Positions 51,501 through 60,635 of a DNA stretch of 64,000 nucleotides are shown in pieces. This DNA is from Azospirillum thiophilum (GTDB lineage Bacteria; Pseudomonadota; Alphaproteobacteria; Azospirillales; Azospirillaceae). Location: assembly GCF_001305595.1 (NCBI RefSeq), contig NZ_CP012404.1, positions 310,001 through 374,000 on the forward strand, written 5' to 3'. A model generated the notes under the pieces. That model was not told the origin of the DNA. It made no database searches and saw nothing but the letters and a program-made list of their open reading frames with translations. Position numbers and translations under genes: made by a program. The number at the start of each line of letters is the position of its first letter. Position 1 is the first letter of the stretch.

Positions 51501-52238
51501 ATGAGGGTTCTGCTGGTTGAAGACGATTCCTCCGTTGCCAAAAGCATCGAGCTGATGCTGAACACGGAAGGATTCATCGTCGACTCTACCGACCTTGGTG
51601 AGGACGGGCTCGAGATCGGCAAGCTCTATGATTACGACATCATCATCCTGGACCTGATGTTGCCCGACATCGACGGATACGAGGTCCTTCGCCGCCTGCG
51701 CGCCGCGCGCGTGACCACGCCGATCCTGATCCTGTCCGGCCTGACCGAGATGGACAACAAGATCAAGGGGCTGGGGTTCGGCGCTGACGATTACCTGACC
51801 AAGCCGTTCGACAAGCGCGAGCTGATCGCCCGCATCCAGGCGATCGTCCGCCGGTCCAAGGGCCATTCCGACAGCATCATCCGCACCGGACGCCTGACCG
51901 TCAACCTCGACACCCGCACGGTGGAGGTCGACCAGTCGCCGCTGCACCTGACCGGCAAGGAATACGGCATCCTGGAGCTGTTGAGCCTGCGCAAGGGCAC
52001 GACGCTGACCAAGGAGATGTTCCTGAACCATCTCTATGGCGGGATGGACGAGCCGGAACTGAAGATCATCGACGTCTTCGTCTGCAAGCTGCGCAAGAAG
52101 CTCGCCGCCGCCACCCAGGGCGACAACTACATCGAGACGGTGTGGGGCCGCGGCTATGTCCTGCGCGACCCGCAGGAGGAGATCGCCGAGAGCGCTCCGC
52201 CGCCGCCGCCGCGCCTGCAGCAGCAGGCGGCCGGCTGA
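51501..52238 (+). CDS. ctrA: Cell-cycle response regulator CtrA
   Basis: A 245-residue OmpR-type regulator nearly identical in plan to Caulobacter CtrA: receiver with phospho-acceptor Asp51 ([16 protein letters not shown]), acidic pair in VEDDSS, Lys in [15 protein letters not shown], and a winged-helix DNA-binding domain with the CtrA hallmark [20 protein letters not shown] and [19 protein letters not shown]. In Rhodospirillales CtrA mainly governs motility and envelope functions and is often non-essential. The phosphotransferase chpT lies 7 kb downstream. The C-terminal 20 residues end in Pro/Gln runs rather than the Caulobacter degradation tag. Confidence 0.96.
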   Translation: MRVLLVEDDSSVAKSIELMLNTEGFIVDSTDLGEDGLEIGKLYDYDIIILDLMLPDIDGYEVLRRLRAARVTTPILILSGLTEMDNKIKGLGFGADDYLTKPFDKRELIARIQAIVRRSKGHSDSIIRTGRLTVNLDTRTVEVDQSPLHLTGKEYGILELLSLRKGTTLTKEMFLNHLYGGMDEPELKIIDVFVCKLRKKLAAATQGDNYIETVWGRGYVLRDPQEEIAESAPPPPPRLQQQAAG

Positions 52239-52256
52239 TATTTTCGACCGTCTTCG

Positions 52257-52295
52257 ACGCCCGGCCACTTTCGCCTTGAAAGCGGGGCCGGGCGT
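52257..52295 (+). terminator. Strong hairpin after ctrA
   Basis: A perfect outer stem ACGCCCGGCC (52257-52266) with GGCCGGGCGT (52286-52295), and an inner CTTTC/GAAAG stem. It begins 18 bp after the ctrA stop. No clear T-run follows, so it may act as a transcript-stabilising or weak termination structure. Confidence 0.6.
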
Positions 52296-52459
52296 TCCCA
52301 TGTAAGACTGGTCATTCTGCTTCGGACTGCGGGGCCCCCAACGCCCCCTTGCAATGCCCTCCTCTTTCGCCTTGTGCGCACCCGGAGGCGGCGAATCCCA
52401 CATCCAGTCTGATGCGCTACACCGGTGGTGTGGCGCCCTTCGCGTTATGGGAGACAGAG

Positions 52460-52669
52460 ATGCCCGTCGGCACCGTCAAATGGTTCAACAGCACCAAGGG
52501 CTTTGGTTTCATTCAGCCGGACAACGGCGGCCCGGATGTGTTCGTTCACATCTCCGCTGTCGAGCGCGCCGGCTTGCGCAGCTTGGTCGATGGCCAGAAG
52601 ATTTCCTATGAGGAGCAGCGCGATCCCAAGCGCGGCAAGACCTCTGCGGAAAATCTGAAGGCGGTCTGA
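52460..52669 (+). CDS. cspA: Cold-shock protein (CspA family)
   Basis: A 69-residue single cold-shock domain: [15 protein letters not shown] holds RNP1, and [14 protein letters not shown] holds RNP2, the two nucleic-acid-binding motifs. It is an RNA/ssDNA chaperone. GGGAGA precedes the ATG. The 165-bp leader from the ctrA hairpin to the start is long, as is typical of csp mRNAs controlled by leader structure, and a good terminator follows. The gene symbol is generic; several paralogues are usual per genome. Confidence 0.93.
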   Translation: MPVGTVKWFNSTKGFGFIQPDNGGPDVFVHISAVERAGLRSLVDGQKISYEEQRDPKRGKTSAENLKAV

Positions 52670-52694
52670 GCCGTCTATCCGCCGAAATGCGGCG

Positions 52695-52728
52695 AAAAGG
52701 GGCATCGGGAAACCGGTGCCCTTTTTCC
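52695..52728 (+). terminator. Rho-independent terminator after the cold-shock gene
   Basis: AAAAGGGGCATCGG (52695-52708), loop GAAA, then CCGGTGCCCTTTTT (52713-52726): a 14-bp stem with two G-T wobbles, the loop being a stable GNRA tetraloop and the 3' arm ending in a T-run. A textbook terminator, 26 bp past the stop. Confidence 0.9.
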
Positions 52729-52799
52729 GTGTTGCTCAATGACGGGGCCCCGAACGACGGGCCCGCGCTCTGCCGGAACCTGCCCCAAGGAGAACCGCC

Positions 52800-52991
52800 A
52801 TGGCTTTCAAGCCGAACTACAATCAGCAGCGGGCCGAGCGTAACCGGGCCAAGGAACAGCGGAAGCAGGAAAAACTGCAGCGCCGCGAGGAGGGGGTCGC
52901 CGCCCGCCGTGTCGACGATCAGACCGATGCGGAGACGGTGGATGCGCAGGATGACGCCCATCCCACCAGTACAGAAACCGACAATGGATGA
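52800..52991 (+). CDS. Small charged protein (63 aa)
   Basis: AGGAGAACCGCC precedes the ATG. Begins MAFKPNYNQQRAERNRAKEQ, a basic, probably helical RNA-binding-like start, then RREEGVAARR and an acidic end (DAETVDAQDDAHPTSTETDN). The N-terminal pattern FKPNYNQQRAERNRAKE recurs in small uncharacterised alphaproteobacterial proteins (from memory). Followed 35 bp later by another small gene; the pair could be one transcript. Confidence 0.75.
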   Translation: MAFKPNYNQQRAERNRAKEQRKQEKLQRREEGVAARRVDDQTDAETVDAQDDAHPTSTETDNG

Positions 52992-53026
52992 TCGCGGGCT
53001 GACCGCGAACCAACGGAGGACAGGCC

Positions 53027-53251
53027 ATGGCCCGTCAGAAGAAACAACCTGTCGATAATGGCTTCCTGCTGTTCGACGTTCTCTACCAGGATGGTGCCCG
53101 CACGTCCAACCGCAAGGTGCCGACCTCGGACATCGACCAGTTCGACCGTGAGACTTCGATCCGCACCTTCCTCGAGGCGCAGGACCGCAAGATCGCCGAG
53201 ATGTCCGGCAATCCGCGTGGACCGATCAAGTCGATCACGCCGTCGGCCTAA
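53027..53251 (+). CDS. Small conserved-looking protein (74 aa)
   Basis: GGAGG lies about 10 bases before the ATG. The protein MARQKKQPVDNGFLLFDVLY starts basic, then has a beta-like stretch and a helical end (TSIRTFLEAQDRKIAEMSG). Soluble, no export signal. No family recognised. Near the end of a short plus-strand run; converges on cheR. Confidence 0.7.
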   Translation: MARQKKQPVDNGFLLFDVLYQDGARTSNRKVPTSDIDQFDRETSIRTFLEAQDRKIAEMSGNPRGPIKSITPSA

Positions 53252-53283
53252 GCGCCTTTTCGTAAGCTCTATCCTGTACGAAG

Positions 53284-53304
53284 GGGGGCGGCCGGACCGC
53301 CCCC
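53284..53304. terminator. Hairpin between convergent genes
   Basis: GGGGGCGG (53284-53291) pairs perfectly with CCGCCCCC (53297-53304) around a five-base loop, 32 bp after the small gene and about 90 bp before the cheR stop. No T-run. It may serve transcripts from both sides. Confidence 0.5.
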
Positions 53305-53397
53305 GTCGATGTCCAGCCTGTACCCCCACACGGGGTGCCGTTCCCGGCCCCGATCGGTCGTCCAGCCCGGTCGCCCGGCCCGGGCTCGTCCGGCTCG

Positions 53398-54237
53398 TTA
53401 CGCCACCTTGGCGCCAGCGGCGGAAAAGCCTCCCAGGCTGTAGAGGCCGCGCTGGCCCTCCACCGGCTTGAACTTGTCGGTGATGCCCAGCACCGTCTCG
53501 GCGCCGCCCAGATAGAGCACGCCGTCCTGCGGCATCTGGCGGGAGATGGATTCCAGCACCTTGGCCTTGGTCGGCTGGTCGAAATAGATCAGCACGTTGC
53601 GGCAGAAGACGATGTCGAACTGTCCAAGTGCCGACAGGTCGCCCAGCAGGTTCCATTCGCGGAACGACGCCATCTGGCGCAGCTGCTGGCTGATTTGCCA
53701 CTTGTCGCCGTTCTGCTTGAAATGCTTCACCAGATGGGTGATCGGCAGGCCGCGCTGCACCTCGAACTGGGTGTAGATGCCGGACTTCGCCCGCTCCACC
53801 ATTTCGGCCGAGATGTCGGTGCCGACGATCTCGATGCGCCAGCCGGCCAGCTTCGCCGCCTCGTCGTTCAGGATCATCGACAGCGAATAGGCCTCCTGTC
53901 CGGACGAGCAGGCGGCCGACCAGATGCGCAGGGAGCGCTTGGCCGCCCGCGCTTCCATCAGGCGCGGCAGGACCAGCTGCTTGAACTGGTCGAAGGGCTT
54001 CTGGTCGCGGAAGAAGGATGACTCGTTGGTCGTCATCGCTTCCGTGATGTCGCGCAGCAGCGCCTCGTCCTTGCGGGTGCGGACGGTGGTCGCCAGCTCC
54101 TCCAGCCCTTTCATGTTCCACTTGCGCGCCACCGGCATCAGCCGGGATTCGAGCAGGTACGCCTTGTCCCGGGTCAGGACCAGGCCGGAACGCTGCTTGA
54201 GCAGCGTGGAGAACATGTCGAAATCTTCGACTCTCAT
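53398..54237 (-). CDS. cheR: Chemotaxis methyltransferase CheR
   Basis: A 279-residue protein-glutamate methyltransferase that adds methyl groups to chemoreceptors from SAM. The N-terminal helical part has TTNESSFFRDQKPFDQFK (conserved T-x-x-ES-x-FFR), the SAM site is RIWSAACSSGQEAYSLSM, and VGTDISAEMVERAKSGIY and DIVFCRNVLIYFD are the other core motifs. The ATG at 54237 overlaps the cheB stop (ATGA). Last gene of the operon. Confidence 0.95.
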   Translation of the reverse strand: MRVEDFDMFSTLLKQRSGLVLTRDKAYLLESRLMPVARKWNMKGLEELATTVRTRKDEALLRDITEAMTTNESSFFRDQKPFDQFKQLVLPRLMEARAAKRSLRIWSAACSSGQEAYSLSMILNDEAAKLAGWRIEIVGTDISAEMVERAKSGIYTQFEVQRGLPITHLVKHFKQNGDKWQISQQLRQMASFREWNLLGDLSALGQFDIVFCRNVLIYFDQPTKAKVLESISRQMPQDGVLYLGGAETVLGITDKFKPVEGQRGLYSLGGFSAAGAKVA

Positions 54238-55397
54238 GCTGCCCTCGACGCTAGCTTGCGGATGTGGGGACCGATTTCCTTGAGCGGCAGAATGGCATTG
54301 CAGATGCCGGCCTGGGCCACCGCGCCCGGCATGCCCCAGACGACGCTGGACGCCTCGTCCTGGGCGATCAGCGTGCCGCCGCCATTCACGACGTCGGTGC
54401 AGCCCTTTAGCCCGTCCTGGCCCATGCCGGTCAGGATGCAGGCCAGAATCTTGCGGCCGCCGAACGCCTTGAGGATGGAGCGCATCATCGGATCGACCGC
54501 CGGGCGGCAGAAATTCTCCGGCGGATCCTTGCTGAGGGTGATGACGTTCGCCCCGCCGCGCTGCACCACCAGCATGTGGAAGTCGCCGGGCGCGATGTAG
54601 CAGCGGTTCTGGACGATCGGCTCGCCGTCCTTGGCCTCGCGGGCATCGATCCCGCATTGGCGGGAGATGTGCTCGGCCAGGATGGTGGTGAAGGTCGCCG
54701 GCATGTGCTGGGTGATCAGGATCGGCTGGCTGACGCCGGCCTTCAGGTGCGACAGCACCTCGAACAGGGCCTGCGGGCCGCCGGTGGAGCTGCCTATGGC
54801 GATGACGTCCGGCTTTGCCGCCAGGGCGCCGGCCGGGGTCGGGCGGGTGACGATCGGCCCGACATCGCGCTTCAACCCCAGCGGGAGGGCCGGGGTCAGC
54901 GGGCGGATTTCGCCGCGCGAGCGCGACCCGGCGCGCTTGGCGGCGGCGCCCAGCGCCTTGACCTTGGCGACCAGCTCGCGCTTGAAATCCTCCGCCCCGC
55001 CGATCTCGCGGGTCGAGGTCGGCTTGGGGATATAGTCGGCGGCCCCGGCGGACAGGCAGCGGATGGAGACATCGGCACCACGCAGCGTCAGGGTCGACGC
55101 CATGATGATCTTCACCTGCGGCGCCACCGCCAGCAGCTTCGGGATGGCGGTCAGGCCGTCCATCACCGGCATCTCGATGTCCAGCACGATGACATCGATC
55201 GAGTTGCGCTGCAGAGAATTGACCGCCATCTGGCCGTCGCCGACGGAGGTGACGACGCGGATATCCGGGTCACCTTCCAGCGCACGGGTCAGAAGGCCGC
55301 GGATGACGGCGGAGTCGTCCACCACCATGACCCGGACGGGATCCGGATTGGCCGGCCGTGCGGGGGTGAGGGGTCCTCTGCCAAGACTGTCCGACAT
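54234..55397 (-). CDS. cheB: Chemotaxis methylesterase CheB
   Basis: A 387-residue response regulator with methylesterase effector domain. The receiver has Asp73 (VIVLDIEMPVMDG) and Lys in ADYIPKPTS. A linker of about 45 residues leads to the esterase with the catalytic triad: Ser203/204 in IGSSTGGPQA, His231 in ILITQHMPATF, Asp328 in LTGMGQDGLKG. It removes receptor methyl groups when phosphorylated by CheA. Between cheY and cheR in the order A-W-Y-B-R. Confidence 0.96.
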   Translation of the reverse strand: MSDSLGRGPLTPARPANPDPVRVMVVDDSAVIRGLLTRALEGDPDIRVVTSVGDGQMAVNSLQRNSIDVIVLDIEMPVMDGLTAIPKLLAVAPQVKIIMASTLTLRGADVSIRCLSAGAADYIPKPTSTREIGGAEDFKRELVAKVKALGAAAKRAGSRSRGEIRPLTPALPLGLKRDVGPIVTRPTPAGALAAKPDVIAIGSSTGGPQALFEVLSHLKAGVSQPILITQHMPATFTTILAEHISRQCGIDAREAKDGEPIVQNRCYIAPGDFHMLVVQRGGANVITLSKDPPENFCRPAVDPMMRSILKAFGGRKILACILTGMGQDGLKGCTDVVNGGGTLIAQDEASSVVWGMPGAVAQAGICNAILPLKEIGPHIRKLASRAA

Positions 55398-55502
55398 AAC
55401 GGCTGTTTGCCTTTCAACGCGACAAGTTCAACGCTGTTTCTCCATCGTCCCGGCCGGGCTGCGTTTCCCGGGCCGGTCCCCGGCCTTGCGGCCGCACCAT
55501 CT

Positions 55503-55868
55503 TCACAGCAGGCCGACCTGCGCGAACTTGGTCTGGATGATGTCGCTGTCGAAGGGCTTCATGATGTATTCGTTCGCCCCGGCGGACAGCGCTTCCTGAA
55601 TATGGGCGAGGTCGTTCTCGGTCGTGCAGAAGACGACCTTGGGCTGTTCGCCCCCGCTCATCTTGCGCAGTCGGCGCAGGAACTCGATCCCCGTCATCAC
55701 CGGCATGTTCCAGTCCAGCAGGATCGCGTCGGGCATCTGCGCCGCGCAGGCTTCCATCGCCTGTTTGCCGTCCTCCGCCTCGCTGCAGGCGAAGTTCAGC
55801 TCTTCCAGGATCTTGCGCGCGACCTTGCGGACCACGCGGCTGTCGTCGACCACCAGACAGGATTTCAT
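55503..55868 (-). CDS. cheY: Chemotaxis response regulator CheY
   Basis: A 121-residue single-domain receiver. The acidic pair is in SCLVVDDSRVVRKVA, the phospho-acceptor is Asp52 in LLDWNMPVMTGIEF, and Lys is in YIMKPFDSDI. It lies within the chemotaxis operon, 76 bp after cheW and 105 bp before cheB. In A. brasilense Che1 the matching CheY controls swimming speed and reversal (literature knowledge). Confidence 0.95.
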   Translation of the reverse strand: MKSCLVVDDSRVVRKVARKILEELNFACSEAEDGKQAMEACAAQMPDAILLDWNMPVMTGIEFLRRLRKMSGGEQPKVVFCTTENDLAHIQEALSAGANEYIMKPFDSDIIQTKFAQVGLL

Positions 55869-55944
55869 TGCGGCAGGGCCTCAGGTCATCAATTCGTCGG
55901 CGAAGCCGGCCGGGGCACGGGGCGCCCGAAGGCGCCGCGAGCCG

Positions 55945-56445
55945 TCAGGCCGTCTCGATGGTCGTGAAGTTGAGCAGACGCGGCACGTCCAGCACAACCA
56001 TCAACTGGCCGTTCAGCCGGTAAATTCCGGTGGAGACCTCGCGCCAGCGCGGATCCAGCGTCGCCGGGTTCCGCTCGAAGTCCTCCTTGGTGAGGCTCAG
56101 CACCTCGCCGACGGAATCGACCATCAGGCTGTACAGCTCACCGCGCAGGTCGACGACGATCGACATGCCCGGCTTGTCCTTGGGCCGGCCGGTCAGGCCG
56201 AGCCGCAGGCGGACGTCGATGGCGGTGACGATGCGGCCGCGCAGGTTCAGCGATCCGGCGACCTCGGGCGGGGCCAGCGGGATGCGGGTGATCCGCTGAT
56301 GGCCCAGCACGTCCTGCACCTGAAGGACCGGGATGCCGAACATCTGGTCGGCGATCGTCATGGTCACAAAGTCCTGGTTGCCGGAGACGGCGAGGTCGTC
56401 GCCCTTCGACTTGCGGACGGTGGACGGCAGCTTGGCGTTGCTCAT
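55945..56445 (-). CDS. cheW: Chemotaxis coupling protein CheW
   Basis: A 166-residue adaptor joining receptors to CheA. CheW fold features: QDFVTMTIADQMFGIPVLQV, NLRGRIVTAIDVRLRLGL, SIVVDLRGELYSLMVDSVGE and GIYRLNGQLMVVLDVPRLL. About 18 residues precede the domain. The ATG overlaps the cheA stop (ATGA), giving coupled synthesis. Confidence 0.95.
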   Translation of the reverse strand: MSNAKLPSTVRKSKGDDLAVSGNQDFVTMTIADQMFGIPVLQVQDVLGHQRITRIPLAPPEVAGSLNLRGRIVTAIDVRLRLGLTGRPKDKPGMSIVVDLRGELYSLMVDSVGEVLSLTKEDFERNPATLDPRWREVSTGIYRLNGQLMVVLDVPRLLNFTTIETA

Positions 56446-59240
56446 GCGGCACCTTTCTGTTCGGTCAGCGTCTGCTGCAGCGCGAAGAGCAGCGCGTCAC
56501 GGTCGAACTTGGCGACATAGTCGTTGAAGCCGGCGATGCGGCCGCGGTCGAGGTCGCGGGCGCTGGCGTGGCTGGACAGCGCCACCATCGGCACGCGCTG
56601 CCAGCGGCTGCCGTGGCGCACCGCCTCGGCGAAGTCGAAGCCGCTCATGCCCGGCATCTCGATGTCGGAGACGATGACGTCGAAGTCCTCGCCTGCCTCG
56701 CAGAGCGCCAGCGCGTCGCCGGCATTCTCCACCGCCGTCACGTCGTAGCCGGCGACCGACAGCAGCGGCGTCAGCAGGTTGCGGAAGAAGGGGCTGTCGT
56801 CGACCAGCAGCACGCGCTGCAGCTTCTCCTCCTCGAACCCGTCCTGGGTGGAGGAGCCGAACCAGTCCTTATAGGCCTGGGTCAGGAAGAAGCCGGCGTC
56901 GATGACCTCGGTCGCCTTGCCGGCGATGATGGCCGAGCCCATCAGGCCGGGACGCTCCGCCGCCAGCTGGACGTTCAGCTTCTCCTCCACGATGTCGACG
57001 ATCTCGTCGACGATCAGGCCCATCGAGCGGTCGCCGTCGGCGAACACCAGCACCGGCTGGCGGCCTTCGCGGCCCAGCATGAAGTTCGGGTCGATGGGAA
57101 CCAACGGCATCAGCTTGCCGCGGTACTGGACCACCGGCAGGCCGTTGGACAGCTCGACCGTCGCCAGGTCGACGTCCTCCAGGCGGGCGACCAGCGACAG
57201 CGGGACCGCCTTGGGCGCCCCCTCGCCGGCGCGGAACAGCAGCAGCGCCATCTTGTCCTCCTGGCGCTGGGTCTGGACCGCGGTGGCCTCCTTGCCGGCG
57301 GCCTCGCCCATCGCCATCTCGCCGGTGGCCGACGCGATGCCGTTGGGGTCGAGGATCATGATGACCGAGCCGTCGCCCAGGATGGTGTTGCCCGAGAACA
57401 TCTCGATGTGGCGCAGGATCGGCGCCACCGGCTTCACCACGATTTCCTCGGTGTCGAACACGCGGTCGACCATGATGCCGAAGGTGTAGGTGCCGACCTG
57501 GGTGACGACGATGAAGGTCTCGTCCTCGGTCTTCTTGGCACCCTCGCTGTCGTCCAGCCGCAGCAGCTCCTGCAGCGACACCAGCGGCAGCAGGCGGTTG
57601 CGCAGGCGCAGCACCGGGGTGCCCTTCAGCCGCTCGATGGTGTGCTCGCTGTCGGCGGCGGCGCGCACCAGCTCGACCACGCTGATCTGCGGGATGGCGA
57701 AGCGTTCGCCGGCGCATTCGACGATCAGGGCGGAGACGATGGCCAGCGTCAGCGGGATCTTGATGACGAAGGTCGACCCCTTGCCCTGGACCGACTTGAT
57801 CTCGATCGTGCCGCCGATCTTCTCGATGTTGGTCTTCACCACGTCCATGCCGACGCCGCGGCCCGACACGTTGGTGACCTTGGCGGCGGTCGAGAAGCCC
57901 GGCTTCATGATGAACTGGATGATCTGCTGGTCGGTCATCGAGGCCAGCTCGATCTCCGACGCCATCCCGTTCTGGATCGCCTTCTGCTTGATCCGGTCGA
58001 TAGCCAGGCCTTTGCCGTCGTCCTGGATCTCGATGATGATGTGACCGCCTTCGTGATAGGCGTTCAGGGTGACGCGGCCGGTTTCCGACTTGCCGGCCTT
58101 CAGGCGCTCCGCCGGGATCTCCAGCCCATGGTCGGCGCTGTTGCGCACCATGTGGGTCAGCGGATCCTTGATCAGCTCCAGCACCTGGCGGTCCAGCTCG
58201 GTGTCGGCGCCGAGCATCTGGAGATCGATCTTCTTGTTCAGCTCGTGCGCCAGATCGCGCACCAGGCGCGGCAGCTTGGCCCAGGCGTTGCCGATCGGCT
58301 GCATGCGCGTCTTCATGACGCCTTCCTGCAGCTCCGACGTCACATGGTTGAGGCGTTGCAGCGGCGCCGCGAACTCGCTCTCCTTCTGCGACCGCAGGAT
58401 CTGCAGCAGCTGGTTGCGGGTCAGCACCAGCTCCGACACCATGGTCATCAGGTTTTCGAGCAGGTCGACGTTGACGCGGATGGTCTGGGCGGCGACCGCC
58501 GATTCCTTGGTCGCGGCCTCGGCCCCGGCATCGGCGCCGCCGGCATTGCCGCCGGCCTGACCGCCCGCCATCGGGGCGACCGGGGCCGGCATCTTGGCGG
58601 CGACCGGTTCGGCGTCGGGCACGACGAGATCCTGCGACGGAGCGGGCGACGGGGCCGGCTCGTCCGCCGGCTCGGGCGCGCGGGTGGCGACGGCCGTGCC
58701 GGACGCCGGAGTCGCGGCCGGGGCGTCGTTCGGGCCGGGCGTGGAGTTCCACAGCGCTTCCAGCTCGTCCAGGGTCACCGGACGGGAGTCCGACGCGGCG
58801 GCGACCGCGGGAGCGGTAGGCGGCGGCGGCGGGGCCGCGGCGGGCGGAGCGGGGGCGCCCAACTTGCCTTCGGCGCACAGGTTCAGCCGCTCGATCAGCG
58901 GAATATCGTCGCCCGGCGGTTCCGCCTCGGTCGCTTCCAGCACCGCCAGCAGGCTCTTGATGGTGTCCAGAGCCTGCAGGATCAGCGACACCGCTTCCGG
59001 ATTGATCGTCAGCTCACCGTCGCGGAACTTGCCCAGCACGTTCTCCGACGCGTGCGCCACCTTTTCCAGGCGGGGCAGGCCGAGGAAGCCGCAGGTTCCC
59101 TTGATGGTGTGGACGAGCCGGAAGATGTTCGACAGCAGCTCCGGATTGTTGGGATTCTGCTCCAACCGCACCAACTCGACGTCGAGCACCGAGAGGTTTT
59201 CGTTGGTCTCCGTCAGAAATTCGGACAGCAGATCATCCAT
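56442..59240 (-). CDS. cheA: Hybrid chemotaxis histidine kinase CheA-CheY
   Basis: A 932-residue kinase. Domains: Hpt (His44 in FRLVHTIKGTCGFLG), a long Pro/Ala linker (about 125-260) where the CheY-binding P2 domain would be, dimerisation (VNVDLLENLMTMVSELVLTR), HATPase (HMVRNSADHGLE, IEIQDDGKGLAI, GRGVGMDVV), a first CheW-like domain (IVECAGERFAIPQISVVELV), a second (LLFRAGEGAPKAVPLSLVAR), and a C-terminal receiver with Asp in FDVIVSDIEMPGMSG. The start at 59240 is the Hpt start; upstream extension to 59351 is Arg/Pro-rich. The extra CheW-like and receiver domains match CheA1 of Azospirillum. First gene of the operon. Confidence 0.95.
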   Translation of the reverse strand: MDDLLSEFLTETNENLSVLDVELVRLEQNPNNPELLSNIFRLVHTIKGTCGFLGLPRLEKVAHASENVLGKFRDGELTINPEAVSLILQALDTIKSLLAVLEATEAEPPGDDIPLIERLNLCAEGKLGAPAPPAAAPPPPPTAPAVAAASDSRPVTLDELEALWNSTPGPNDAPAATPASGTAVATRAPEPADEPAPSPAPSQDLVVPDAEPVAAKMPAPVAPMAGGQAGGNAGGADAGAEAATKESAVAAQTIRVNVDLLENLMTMVSELVLTRNQLLQILRSQKESEFAAPLQRLNHVTSELQEGVMKTRMQPIGNAWAKLPRLVRDLAHELNKKIDLQMLGADTELDRQVLELIKDPLTHMVRNSADHGLEIPAERLKAGKSETGRVTLNAYHEGGHIIIEIQDDGKGLAIDRIKQKAIQNGMASEIELASMTDQQIIQFIMKPGFSTAAKVTNVSGRGVGMDVVKTNIEKIGGTIEIKSVQGKGSTFVIKIPLTLAIVSALIVECAGERFAIPQISVVELVRAAADSEHTIERLKGTPVLRLRNRLLPLVSLQELLRLDDSEGAKKTEDETFIVVTQVGTYTFGIMVDRVFDTEEIVVKPVAPILRHIEMFSGNTILGDGSVIMILDPNGIASATGEMAMGEAAGKEATAVQTQRQEDKMALLLFRAGEGAPKAVPLSLVARLEDVDLATVELSNGLPVVQYRGKLMPLVPIDPNFMLGREGRQPVLVFADGDRSMGLIVDEIVDIVEEKLNVQLAAERPGLMGSAIIAGKATEVIDAGFFLTQAYKDWFGSSTQDGFEEEKLQRVLLVDDSPFFRNLLTPLLSVAGYDVTAVENAGDALALCEAGEDFDVIVSDIEMPGMSGFDFAEAVRHGSRWQRVPMVALSSHASARDLDRGRIAGFNDYVAKFDRDALLFALQQTLTEQKGAA

Positions 59241-59443
59241 GTCGCATTCCCCAGGCCCAATGTTTATGGTCCGCACCGGCCTGCGGCTCGAACGGGCGGC
59301 TTCGAAGGCCGCCGGTTGCGCTCCAGTCCAGGTAGGGCGGGAGCCTGTCAAACACTGATTAAGAGAACCTTACCTCTTCCGATAGGGATAATGCGCGGAC
59401 AGGCCGCCGGAAGGTGGAAAGACCCATTGTCACAGGAGGACCG

Positions 59444-59617
59444 ATGACCGACGACGAACTCGCCCGGACCGTGCGCGACGCGGTGGAGCGCCTCAACACC
59501 GTGCTGGCGGAGGCCGCAAGGCGGAATCTGGCGGTGACCCTGCGCACGACCGCCCACCAGACCACCGGCGGGGTGGAGCAGGTCGTGGTGGAGACGCGGA
59601 TCTACAAGCAGCTGTAA
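59444..59617 (+). CDS. Small protein (57 aa), unknown
   Basis: AGGAGG about 5 bases before the ATG. MTDDELARTVRDAVERLNTV forms a helix, then LAVTLRTTAHQTTGGVEQVV and VETRIYKQL are likely two strands. Soluble. No family recognised. Divergent from cheA with a 203-bp spacer and convergent with chpT (21 bp between stops). Confidence 0.72.
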   Translation: MTDDELARTVRDAVERLNTVLAEAARRNLAVTLRTTAHQTTGGVEQVVVETRIYKQL

Positions 59618-59638
59618 GGAAGCAGCCGCAAGACCGGC

Positions 59639-60331
59639 TCACCATTCCGCGGTGAGGACCAGCCGCTCGCTGCTCTCGGTGGCGACGGCGATGCGGAAGC
59701 CGTCGCTTTCGGCCAGCCGGCCGGTGAGATAGGCGTGGATGGTGCGGGGGCCCAGCGCCTCGGGGCCGGCCGTGCCGGCCAGCGCCGCCGCGGCCTCCGG
59801 GTTCAGCGTACCGGGGCGGCCGGCGGCGGTCACCGTCACGCGGCCCTGCTCCTCCCCGCCCTCGGCGGCGACGGAGACGAGGCCGCCATGGGTCAGCGCC
59901 TCGTCGGCCAGCAGGATCAGGTTCAGCAGCAGCTTCACCACGCCGCGGCGCTGGGCGGTCATGTCGTGCGGCACGCGCTCCGGCCAGTCGAGCCGGGTAC
60001 GGCTGCCCTCGACATAGCCGGTGGCGGCGGCGCGGGCGTCGCCGAACCCCTTCTGGTCGCGTCCGCCAAGGCCGTAGGCCAGCCGGAACACCCGCAGCCG
60101 GCGGTCGGCCTGGCCGGAGGAATGGTCGATCAGCTTCACCGCCTCGCCCAGGAAGCCGCCGATGGCCGCGGCACCGCCATCGCCGTCCTCGTCCTCCTGC
60201 ATCTCCTCGATCAGTTCCAGGCCGTTGCGGATGGCGCCGACCGGGCTGACCAGATCGTGGCAGAGCTTGGACGCCAGCAGTTCCAGGACGCGGATGTCGA
60301 CGCTGACGGGATGGGCGGGCGTATCGGTCAC
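59639..60331 (-). CDS. chpT: Histidine phosphotransferase ChpT
   Basis: A 230-residue phosphotransferase that passes phosphate from CckA to CtrA. The key helix LLASKLCHDLVSPVGAIRNG contains the phosphorylated His25 and the conserved H-D-L-(V/I)-S-P-x-G-A-I-x-N-G-L-E-L. The rest is a degenerate HATPase-like domain (VVKLLLNLILLADEALTHGG) without nucleotide motifs, as in known ChpT. The GTG at 60331 with GGAGA upstream gives the family length; a longer start at 60406 is Arg-rich. With ctrA in the same window it completes two of the three relay parts. Confidence 0.9.
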   Translation of the reverse strand: MTDTPAHPVSVDIRVLELLASKLCHDLVSPVGAIRNGLELIEEMQEDEDGDGGAAAIGGFLGEAVKLIDHSSGQADRRLRVFRLAYGLGGRDQKGFGDARAAATGYVEGSRTRLDWPERVPHDMTAQRRGVVKLLLNLILLADEALTHGGLVSVAAEGGEEQGRVTVTAAGRPGTLNPEAAAALAGTAGPEALGPRTIHAYLTGRLAESDGFRIAVATESSERLVLTAEW

Positions 60332-60455
60332 GAGACGGTCTCCGGGGAAAAAGGAACGGCGACGGCGCGGTGCCGACGATTCTATACTGTCCGGGCGGCG
60401 CCGCACAGGCGGTCGCGTTTCCTATGTAAAACGGCATGAAGGGTGGGGCTGCCGC

Positions 60456-60635
60456 ATGGACGATTCGCTGGTGCCGGGCGCCTGGGTGCGCCACCCGACC
60501 CGGCCCGACTGGGGCCTGGGTCAGGTGCAGTCGGCGATCCGCAACCGCATCACCGTGAATTTCGAGCATGCGGGCAAGGTGCTGATCGATTCCGACGTGA
60601 TCTCGCTGACGGTGGTCGACCCGGACGCGATCTGA
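60456..60635 (+). CDS. DUF3553-like small protein (59 aa)
   Basis: MDDSLVPGAWVRHPTRPDWG then LGQVQSAIRNRITVNFEHAG: a one-domain beta protein matching the DUF3553 family (V-P-G-x-x-V-x-H-P-x-x-P-x-W-G-x-G-Q-V-x-S), also found as a module in CarD-like and helicase proteins. Usually a tiny nucleic-acid-associated barrel; exact role unknown. Divergent from chpT. Confidence 0.85.
   Translation: MDDSLVPGAWVRHPTRPDWGLGQVQSAIRNRITVNFEHAGKVLIDSDVISLTVVDPDAI

Noticed and set aside
56568-59447. Long open frame (over 900 codons) on the plus strand opposite cheA
   Set aside because: A shadow of GC-rich coding sequence; the peptide is Arg/His/Gly/Leu-rich without domains, while the minus strand has complete CheA motifs.
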